Part shown: positions 1-7,672 of the stretch, piece after piece
Layout of the letters: the number at the start of each line of letters is the position of its first letter
Position numbering within the stretch: the first letter of the stretch is position 1
Origin: Phycisphaerales bacterium
Lineage (GTDB): Bacteria; Planctomycetota; Phycisphaerae; Phycisphaerales; UBA1924
Direction of reading: 5' to 3'
Assembly (NCBI GenBank): GCA_029260265.1
Contig: JAJDDO010000024.1
Location: 745,458 to 809,457, forward strand
DNA length: 64,000 nt
Program-made: the position numbers and the translations under genes
The notes under the pieces: model-generated
Seen by the model: only the letters and a program-made list of their open reading frames with translations
The model's database searches: none
Told to the model about the DNA's origin: nothing

Positions 1-966
1 AACGCGATCGAGCTCGATAAGTCCAACATCTTGCTCATCGGCCCAACCGGCTCGGGCAAGACCCTGCTCGCCAAGACCATGGCCCGGATGCTCAAGGTGC
101 CCTTCGCCATCGGCGATGCGACCACCTTGACCGAAGCCGGGTATGTCGGTGAGGATGTCGAAAACCTCTTGCTCAAGCTGCTCCAGGCCGCCGACTTTGA
201 TGTTGAAGCAGCCCAGCGGGGCATCATCTTTATCGACGAAGTCGATAAGGTCGGCAAGACCTCGGGCAACGTCTCCATCACCCGCGATGTGTCGGGCGAA
301 GGCGTCCAGCAATCACTGCTCAAAATGCTCGAGGGCACCGTATCGAATGTCCCCCCGCAGGGCGGACGCAAGCACCCCGAGCAACAGTACATCCAGTTTG
401 ATACAACCAATGTGTTATTCATTGTCGGCGGCACCTTTGTCGGGCTCGAAGACATCATCCGCCGTCGTCTGGGCAAAACCCGGATCGGATTTGGCGCCGG
501 AGCTGAGGATACAAATCAGCGTCATTTCGATGATTCTAAGGCCGAGATCGAATGGCTGCGTGCACAAGTCACCAATGAAGATGTCGTCGAGTACGGGCTG
601 ATCCCCGAGCTCGTTGGTCGTCTCCCGGTGATTACACCGTTGATGCAGCTCTCGCACGATGCGCTGGTCGAGATCCTCACCAAGCCCAAGAACGCGCTGG
701 TCCGTCAGTATCAGCACCTCTTCAGCCTGGAAGGCGCGAAGCTGAGCTTCACCGAAGGTGCATTGTTCGCGCTCGCCGAGAACGCATCAAAGCGTGCAAC
801 CGGTGCCCGTGCATTGCGTGCGGTGATGGAAGAAGCGATGATTGATCTGATGTACGATCTTCCCGATCTCGACAATGATGGTGTCGAATACATCATCGAC
901 GAGTCGCACATCAAGTCGCACCGCAAACTCGAAGAACTCCGCGTGAACAAAGCCAACTCCGCGTAA
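1..966 (+). CDS. clpX: ATP-dependent Clp protease ATP-binding subunit ClpX (5' end outside the window)
   Basis: Walker [53 protein letters not shown]; the frame is open from the window edge. Confidence 0.95.
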   Translation, partial: NAIELDKSNILLIGPTGSGKTLLAKTMARMLKVPFAIGDATTLTEAGYVGEDVENLLLKLLQAADFDVEAAQRGIIFIDEVDKVGKTSGNVSITRDVSGEGVQQSLLKMLEGTVSNVPPQGGRKHPEQQYIQFDTTNVLFIVGGTFVGLEDIIRRRLGKTRIGFGAGAEDTNQRHFDDSKAEIEWLRAQVTNEDVVEYGLIPELVGRLPVITPLMQLSHDALVEILTKPKNALVRQYQHLFSLEGAKLSFTEGALFALAENASKRATGARALRAVMEEAMIDLMYDLPDLDNDGVEYIIDESHIKSHRKLEELRVNKANSA

Positions 967-990
967 AGGTCATTGAAACATTGAATCCAA

Positions 991-1016
991 AGCCCCGCAG
1001 TTTGCGGGGCTTTTTT
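991..1016 (+). terminator. Rho-independent terminator after clpX
   Basis: agccccgca-gtt-tgcggggct followed by a T-tract. Confidence 0.85.
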
Positions 1017-1380
1017 ACGACGGGTGCTTATCGCGCATCGCTCGGCGGGCCTGGGGTGAATCAAGATCGACGCCGCATTCGGGGCAGACGGTCGGTTTCG
1101 GCAACGAACGAACATCGTACTTGCAAAAGGCACAACGCCCTTCCAGAGTGACCGCGCGGGGGTAATCCTCGAGAATCGCGTCCCAGATCCCGTAAATTGC
1201 TTCTCTGGCGATGAAGGCGTACTTGGAATCCAGCACGATGTCGTACTTGTCGCTTCGGCTCGATTGAGATTCTACAACCTGGACCCGCACGCCCCGCAAG
1301 TGCAGCCCATACACAATCTGCTCGATATCCCTTCGATTGCTGGCGCTGGTAATGATGATGGGCTCGTCGTTCTCGGGCAT
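1015..1380 (-). CDS. Hypothetical protein with N-terminal DUF2007-like region and C-terminal zinc ribbon
   Basis: CAFCKYD...VCPECGVD four-cysteine ribbon; divergent from rsmH. Confidence 0.65.
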   Translation of the reverse strand: MPENDEPIIITSASNRRDIEQIVYGLHLRGVRVQVVESQSSRSDKYDIVLDSKYAFIAREAIYGIWDAILEDYPRAVTLEGRCAFCKYDVRSLPKPTVCPECGVDLDSPQARRAMRDKHPS

Positions 1381-1409
1381 GTAGACAGAATAGGGGGCTA
1401 TCGTCCCCT

Positions 1410-2369
1410 ATGAGCGATTCGCCAACCCATATCCCTGTCCTCGCCCGCGAGGTTCTCGAGGCTCTGGACCCCCAACTGGGCGAGACCTACGCCGATTGCA
1501 CCGCCGGGCTCGGCGGGCACGCCGCGATGATCGCCCGCCGTATTGGCCCCGAGGGCACAATCGTCCTCAATGACCTCGATAGAGGGAATTTGAAAATCGC
1601 TAAGCGTCTGGTGCAGAATAGCTTGCGGCCAGACGGGCCGGAAAGTTCCAATGTGCACCCGTACCATCTCAACTTCGCGGATCTCCCGAGAAAGCTGAAA
1701 GAATCGGGCATCGAGATCGACATGATGCTGGCGGATCTCGGATTTGCGAGCCCGCAGGTGGATGACCCCGAGCGTGGGCTCAGTTTTCGGTTTTCGGGGC
1801 CGTTGGATATGCGGCTGGACCAATCTTCCGTAATTACGGCTGAGGAACTGGTTAATACCCTGCCCGCCGATGAGTTGGTGCGGATATTGCGAGACTTTGG
1901 GGAGGAAAAACATGCCCGGCGCATTGTGTCAAAACTTGTTGCTGAGCGAGAGGTTGTGCCGATCACAACGACTGATCGACTTGCTGAGATTGTGTGTTCA
2001 GCGGTCCCGGGCCCACGGAAATCGATCAATCCCGCAACGAAGACCTTTCAGGCGCTTCGGATCGCGGTCAACGATGAACTGGGCAGCCTTGACTCGTTCT
2101 TACGCGTCATCGGGATCGCGCTGGCCAAACAAGCCCGGGGGGAAACCACCTGGCTCAAGGGCGGGACACGGATCGCGATTATCGCGTTCCACTCGCTCGA
2201 AGATCGCCCGGTGAAACGGGCGATGAGCGCATGGGCACGCGATGGATTGGTGCAGCCCTGCACCACCAAGCCGATCATGGCATCCGATGCCGAGATCGCG
2301 GAGAATCCGCGTTCACGATCGGCCAAGATGCGTGTGTGTCGTGTGATCGGCGGAAACGCCGGGGCATGA
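1410..2369 (+). CDS. rsmH: 16S rRNA (cytosine(1402)-N(4))-methyltransferase RsmH
   Basis: HIPVLAREVLEAL, DCTAGLGGHA, FRFSGPLDMRLDQ, ATKTFQALRIAVNDELGSL, IAFHSLEDRPVK. Confidence 0.96.
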   Translation: MSDSPTHIPVLAREVLEALDPQLGETYADCTAGLGGHAAMIARRIGPEGTIVLNDLDRGNLKIAKRLVQNSLRPDGPESSNVHPYHLNFADLPRKLKESGIEIDMMLADLGFASPQVDDPERGLSFRFSGPLDMRLDQSSVITAEELVNTLPADELVRILRDFGEEKHARRIVSKLVAEREVVPITTTDRLAEIVCSAVPGPRKSINPATKTFQALRIAVNDELGSLDSFLRVIGIALAKQARGETTWLKGGTRIAIIAFHSLEDRPVKRAMSAWARDGLVQPCTTKPIMASDAEIAENPRSRSAKMRVCRVIGGNAGA

Positions 2370-2472
2370 GTTTGATCCCGGGCGAAGGACCGCCCGGATT
2401 CAACGCGGAGACCACATCCGCGGATGCCCTCTCAGACGCCCGCCGAACGCAATCAGAAGCAAGGACGCCACC

Positions 2473-3258
2473 GTGACCACAGAAAGCAAACTCGCACTCA
2501 TCATCGGCTTTGTCCTGATCCTCGTGGTCGGGGTGCTGGTGTCTGATCATCTCTCGCAGGGAACGACCGACGAGATCGAACCCAACCCGATCAACAATCG
2601 CCAACTCACGGTCAATGAACTCCCACACACCGGGAACGATGCACGCACCAACACGCCAGCGATAGATCACCTGGCTCCTGCCCACGCAGCTACCAACCAG
2701 GGTAATCGCGGCGAGTTGAATGCCGCGCCGGATGATGCCCCGGTTGTGATTTCACAGGCTGCACCGAGCAAGCCCTCGCTGCTCGATCAGTTCCGAGGCA
2801 CGGTCAACACATTGGGCACAACCGATGTCCCGGCATTGGCTGCAGAGACAAATCGTGATCTTCCTGATGCCCCCGCCCGCTCGTACACGGTGCGTACGAA
2901 TGATTCGCTCTACGCGATTGCCCGTGAAACGCTCGGCGACAGCGAACGATGGAGAGAACTCCATCGAATGAACATGAACCTGCTCGGTCCTGACCCCGTT
3001 CTCCAGCCGGGCATGGTGCTGACGCTGCCCGGCTCGGCGATTGTCACCCAGCCCCAGCGTGCCCGCAGGGACAGCCGTCCTTTTGAGAATGTAAGTAAGC
3101 AAACGACCTACACCGTGCAATCCGGCGATGTGCTCTCGATGATCTCCCAGCGTCTCCTTGGTACTTCACGCAGGGTTGACGAGATCGTCAAGCTCAACGG
3201 GCTGAGCGACGCCGATGAGATCCGCGTGGGCATGGTGCTCAAGATCCCCGCACGCTAA
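2473..3258 (+). CDS. Membrane-anchored protein with two LysM domains
   Basis: N-terminal TM segment; YTVRTNDSLYAIARETLGD and YTVQSGDVLSMISQRLLGT repeats; GTG start. Confidence 0.85.
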   Translation: MTTESKLALIIGFVLILVVGVLVSDHLSQGTTDEIEPNPINNRQLTVNELPHTGNDARTNTPAIDHLAPAHAATNQGNRGELNAAPDDAPVVISQAAPSKPSLLDQFRGTVNTLGTTDVPALAAETNRDLPDAPARSYTVRTNDSLYAIARETLGDSERWRELHRMNMNLLGPDPVLQPGMVLTLPGSAIVTQPQRARRDSRPFENVSKQTTYTVQSGDVLSMISQRLLGTSRRVDEIVKLNGLSDADEIRVGMVLKIPAR

Positions 3259-3273
3259 AGGATCGGAGTCGAT

Positions 3274-3645
3274 ATGTTTATCAAGCTGATAATTCTTGTT
3301 CTCGTGGTTGGTTCGAGCGGTGTCGGGGTGCTCTCGGTTCGTCAATCGCGCCTTCAGGCCGCCCACGAGACCGCCGAAGCGAGGCTTCGAATCCGCAAGC
3401 TTGAGAACCGCACGAGCGAACTCAAAGCAGAGATCGCGTTGCACGCCACGCCCGAGCGCATCGCGGCGGCACTCGATTCACTGGAACAATACAACCCCGC
3501 GGTCCAGCACCCCGCCAAGATCGGCGAGGTGTTTCGCCCGATCAACGAAACCGAACCCAATGAGCCTCAGCTTGAGGATGAGGAATCGTGGATACTCGAG
3601 GATGGGACCCGCGTGCTGATTATTGAGCAGGCGATCAGCCCATGA
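3274..3645 (+). CDS. Small bitopic coiled-coil protein in the FtsL position
   Basis: Single N-terminal TM followed by a helical region, located between rsmH and ftsI; overlaps the next start. Confidence 0.55.
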   Translation: MFIKLIILVLVVGSSGVGVLSVRQSRLQAAHETAEARLRIRKLENRTSELKAEIALHATPERIAAALDSLEQYNPAVQHPAKIGEVFRPINETEPNEPQLEDEESWILEDGTRVLIIEQAISP

Positions 3646-5687
3646 GTATGCGGACGAACGGGCACGCGAATACCGCAGCTTCAGCCAATATGGTAGCCAA
3701 GATCCTGAGGGTCTGCACGGTTCTCGGATTGGTTGTGGTGATTGGGCGCGTTGCGCAGCTTCAGCTCGCGCCATCCGATGACCTCCAGGGATTCATCACC
3801 GCTCGCACCACACGCAAATCACTCGTCGCCAACCGGGGTGATCTGCTCGATCGTAGAGGGCGCGTCTTGGCGACAACCAAGTCAGGATTTCGCGTCGTGG
3901 TCGATCCCCAATCGGTGACCGAAGGGCACACCATCAAGGTCGATCAGGTGATCACCGCGCTTGCGGCTGCGCTCGATATGAGCCCCGATGCCGTTGGTCA
4001 GCGGATAATGGGTGCCCTGGTAGAGAATGCAAACAGGATAGAACTCGCAGAGAACACGCCGGGTATCACCCCGCCCGCGGTTGCTGGTATGGGATCCGGC
4101 GGATCTTCACGGGCAACGACCGAGGCGCCAAAGGTCAAGCTGATCCGGTACCTCCCGATCGGGGGCATCATCACCCAAGAGGCTGCCGATGCGGTGCAGC
4201 AACTGCATCTTCCAGGTGTGAGCCTCGAGAGCCGACCAACGCGTGTGCTCAGCGCTCCCCAGGTCGTTGGATCGCTCGTCGGTAAGGTGGGGTATGAAGA
4301 CGCATCAACCCGGCGAATCGGGCTCGTCGGGGCAGAGTCCTTGTTCCAAGATGAACTCGAGGGCACCAACGGGTCGCTGACCTATGTCCGCGATTCACGC
4401 GGACGCCCGCTTTGGGTGCAGCGTGGACGATGGATTGATTCTGATCGCGGGGCCGATGTACGGCTGTCGCTTGATCTTGAGCTTCAACGCATTGTGTACG
4501 AGGAACTGGTCGCCGGTGTCGAGCGGGCCGAGGCCGCCGGCGGGCGTGCGGTGATGCTCGATCCGAACACCGGCGAGGTGCTCGCGATGGTTGATGTCCT
4601 TCGCGACACACCGGATGCGATTGACTTTCCGTGGGATGACGATGCCGAGGGTGCCGAGCGGACAACTTACACGCCGCTGGATCCGATGCCGAGGTATCGG
4701 GTGATCCGGGAGGATCCGATCCGGGCGACCGAGCCTGCGCTGGCGTACAACCGGTGCGTGCGTGATGTGTATGAGCCGGGCTCGACCTTTAAGCCCTTCG
4801 TCTGGGCGCTCGGCAAATCCAAGGGGTTGCTGCCCGACGACGAGATGATCGAACTCGATGCCAACTGGTTTATTTCTGCGGACGGACGCAGATTGCAGGA
4901 TGTGACCTATCGGTCGGAGTTGAACTGGAACGATGTGCTGAAGTATTCGTCCAACATCGGGATGTCGATCGCCACATCGCGGCTCGAGTTTGATGATGTC
5001 CGAAAAATGGTGGGGGCGTTGCGATTCGGTCATCGCACCGGGATTGGGCTTGCCAATGAATCGCCGGGTTTGGTGACTCCAGAATCGAGGTGGTCAAAGT
5101 ACACCCAGACCTCGGTGGGCATGGGGTACGAGATCGCGATCACCCCTGTCCAGATGGTGCGTGCGTTCTCCATCTTTGCACGCAAAGATGCGGGGACATT
5201 GCCCGAGATCAGATTGACCGCATCAGGCACCGATGATCGCCCGGGAATCGTTGGCGAAGAAATAATCGTTGAGCGCGTTTTCGAGAGCAAGACCGCTCGG
5301 CTGGCCATCGAGCCGATGAGGGCGGTCGCCGAGCGGATGGACACACGGACACGGGCGAATGATCCAACAATCCCCGAGCCCAAGTATTCGATGTTCGGTA
5401 AGTCGGGCACGGCCAATATCGCGGGGGTCGCCCCCGAAGGCAAACGCCGTCCCAAGGGCACGCCGGGGTACTTCCGGACCCAGTACAACTCGAGTTTCCT
5501 GGCGGCGTCGCCCGCGGGGGCACCCGAGGTTGTCTTGTTGGTCGTGATCGATGATCCAGGACCAGCCCGAATCGCCGAGAAACACCACTATGGGTCTTGG
5601 GTTGCCGGCCCGGTTGTACGGCGGATACTTGAACGAGCGCTGCCCTATCTGGGTGTCGAACCTGATCTGCCCAAACTCGACGGCTGA
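3642..5687 (+). CDS. ftsI: Penicillin-binding protein / FtsI-like transpeptidase
   Basis: N-terminal TM; SxxK (STFKPF), SSN (YSSNIG), KSGT (GKSGTAN). Confidence 0.9.
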   Translation: MSMRTNGHANTAASANMVAKILRVCTVLGLVVVIGRVAQLQLAPSDDLQGFITARTTRKSLVANRGDLLDRRGRVLATTKSGFRVVVDPQSVTEGHTIKVDQVITALAAALDMSPDAVGQRIMGALVENANRIELAENTPGITPPAVAGMGSGGSSRATTEAPKVKLIRYLPIGGIITQEAADAVQQLHLPGVSLESRPTRVLSAPQVVGSLVGKVGYEDASTRRIGLVGAESLFQDELEGTNGSLTYVRDSRGRPLWVQRGRWIDSDRGADVRLSLDLELQRIVYEELVAGVERAEAAGGRAVMLDPNTGEVLAMVDVLRDTPDAIDFPWDDDAEGAERTTYTPLDPMPRYRVIREDPIRATEPALAYNRCVRDVYEPGSTFKPFVWALGKSKGLLPDDEMIELDANWFISADGRRLQDVTYRSELNWNDVLKYSSNIGMSIATSRLEFDDVRKMVGALRFGHRTGIGLANESPGLVTPESRWSKYTQTSVGMGYEIAITPVQMVRAFSIFARKDAGTLPEIRLTASGTDDRPGIVGEEIIVERVFESKTARLAIEPMRAVAERMDTRTRANDPTIPEPKYSMFGKSGTANIAGVAPEGKRRPKGTPGYFRTQYNSSFLAASPAGAPEVVLLVVIDDPGPARIAEKHHYGSWVAGPVVRRILERALPYLGVEPDLPKLDG

Positions 5688-5885
5688 ACCGTATCAATAC
5701 CCGAACAACATGATTGCAATTTCATCCAAAAACACCGGAATTCGGTATTTTCTGGCTTGTGTGCGAAAGGCCTTTCGCGTATTCTTGGTGTGAACCCATG
5801 CCTCGGCGTGGTGTGAACTGTCTTGCTCACCGGTTGAGATCCGGTGGATATTCCGTTTTTTCGTGAGAGTTTGAAGGAGAAAGAA

Positions 5886-6569
5886 ATGAACAAAGTATTG
5901 CTGACAACAGCCTTGCTCGCCGGCATCAGCGGCGTCGCGGGCGCAACCGTGTACTCGGACACAGTGGGCGATGTCGCTGCTGCGATCGGTGCTTCCAACT
6001 TGGACATCACGCAGGTCGAGATCACCGACGACGGCACCAACATCACATTTAGCATTCAGCTCAATGGTGATTTGGATGTTGATGTCTGGGGCAAGTACGC
6101 TCTTGGAATCAACAACGGTTCCGGCTTAGATGATGCGGGTAACCCTTGGGGCCGCAACATCGATTGGGGTTCTGGCCAAGAGATCACCCATTGGGTTGCA
6201 TCATGGGCGGACGATGGCGGTTCAGGCATCGGTGCTCAGGTTTGGAGCTACGACGGAGGCGCATGGAACGAAACCGGCTCCCTGTTCAGCACCGATGACA
6301 GCCAGCACGCGGCCGGCTTCCAGATTTTCACCATCTCTTTGGCTGATCTCGGGCTCAGTGGCGGCGATACCTTCAGCTTCGATGTCATCAGCACCGGTGG
6401 CGGCGCAGATCCAGGCGTTGATCACCTCAGCGTCGCGGGCGAAGCAACACCGGGCTGGGGCGATACCTCGGTCGGTGGTCAGTTCCTCAGTTACACCGTG
6501 ACCCCGACACCGGGCTCATTGGCACTGCTCGGGCTCGGCGGCCTCGTCGCGACACGCCGTCGTCGCTAA
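5886..6569 (+). CDS. Secreted PEP-CTERM-type protein
   Basis: Signal peptide; C-terminal TPTPGSLALLGLGGLVATRRRR; upstream AAGGAGAAAGAA ribosome-binding site. Confidence 0.8.
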   Translation: MNKVLLTTALLAGISGVAGATVYSDTVGDVAAAIGASNLDITQVEITDDGTNITFSIQLNGDLDVDVWGKYALGINNGSGLDDAGNPWGRNIDWGSGQEITHWVASWADDGGSGIGAQVWSYDGGAWNETGSLFSTDDSQHAAGFQIFTISLADLGLSGGDTFSFDVISTGGGADPGVDHLSVAGEATPGWGDTSVGGQFLSYTVTPTPGSLALLGLGGLVATRRRR

Positions 6570-6596
6570 GACGCGCGGATACATCTCGACATCCAC

Positions 6597-6630
6597 AAGC
6601 ACGCTCGGCATTGCCCGGGCGTGCTTTTTT
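6597..6630 (+). terminator. Terminator hairpin between convergent genes
   Basis: aagcacgc...gcgtgctt followed by Ts. Confidence 0.7.
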
Positions 6631-7672
6631 AGTGATTCGGCGAACGCCCGGCGACCACGGCGTCGCGCCCGCCGGTGCGGACGATTCTCCGCATGAACTG
6701 CTGGTAGGCATGATCAAGCTCGGCGAGGGTGTACTGCGGGAGGTAGGCATGCAGAACTTCTGGGCCGATGCGACGGGTTCGTAAACGGCTCGAACTCCCT
6801 TCGCCCAATGCGGCGTCGATATGGTCATTGAGTGATGCCGATGCGCTATCTGTGAGCATCCGTTGAAGCCCCGCGCGGAATCGTCCGGCTTCGGCTTCAT
6901 AGAGAAAATGGACCAGCGCCCATGATTGGGCGTACCAGTTGAGAAGTTCGTCGCCGGTGGCGTTGCGGGCGATGAGGTCTTGGGGCCGCGTCGAGACCAG
7001 CGCGTGCAGCGAAATCAACGATCCAGCGCTAACGGCCTGGCGGAGCTGATCAAAGCGCTCGGTGTTTGCCCAGGGCATAAACCGCGGGCGATCGGGCGAA
7101 GCCAGATCCCACCGGAACCCCTCCATAAAACATGCGATGCCCTCGTCGAGCCAGACGGGCAGCGGGTCTTGCAACACCGAGTGGGCGTACTGATGCCAGC
7201 CTTCGTGCGCACAAATTATGAAAGTATCGCGTGGGCCGATGTTGTAGAACACGCCTCGATGCCCGGCGGCGAATCCGCCACGCTCGATGCGGAGGTAGAC
7301 GGATGCCTTGTCACCAAGCAGCGCGCGGGTGAGTTGCTCCCACTGGATCCGATTGCCCATGAGGTAAGTTTCGATCGGCTCATCGAGCTCGGGCAAGTTG
7401 GTGATCGCGTGCTGATAATGCACGACGGAGCGTTCGACGAAGGTTGGGAGTCGGCGGTTGATCAGCCGATCATTGGTGGTTGTGCGGACGATCGAGCTGG
7501 GCGTGAGGTAGATCCGCCCGGTGTTGCCTCGAAACGACCACGCCCCCTCCTCAGCGATAAACCGCGAAGCGTCACCGGTTGATGGTCGAAGCAGGGGCGG
7601 ATCAACCGTCTGCGTTTGGGCGCACCCCGCAAGGGTTCCGCCGATCAGCATGATCGCCACGATTCGGCTCAT
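6629..7672 (-). CDS. DUF1570-like lipoprotein with zincin-type motif
   Basis: Lipobox LAGCAQ; HEGWHQYAH (HExxH-like) followed by WLDEGIACFMEG. Confidence 0.7.
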   Translation of the reverse strand: MSRIVAIMLIGGTLAGCAQTQTVDPPLLRPSTGDASRFIAEEGAWSFRGNTGRIYLTPSSIVRTTTNDRLINRRLPTFVERSVVHYQHAITNLPELDEPIETYLMGNRIQWEQLTRALLGDKASVYLRIERGGFAAGHRGVFYNIGPRDTFIICAHEGWHQYAHSVLQDPLPVWLDEGIACFMEGFRWDLASPDRPRFMPWANTERFDQLRQAVSAGSLISLHALVSTRPQDLIARNATGDELLNWYAQSWALVHFLYEAEAGRFRAGLQRMLTDSASASLNDHIDAALGEGSSSRLRTRRIGPEVLHAYLPQYTLAELDHAYQQFMRRIVRTGGRDAVVAGRSPNH

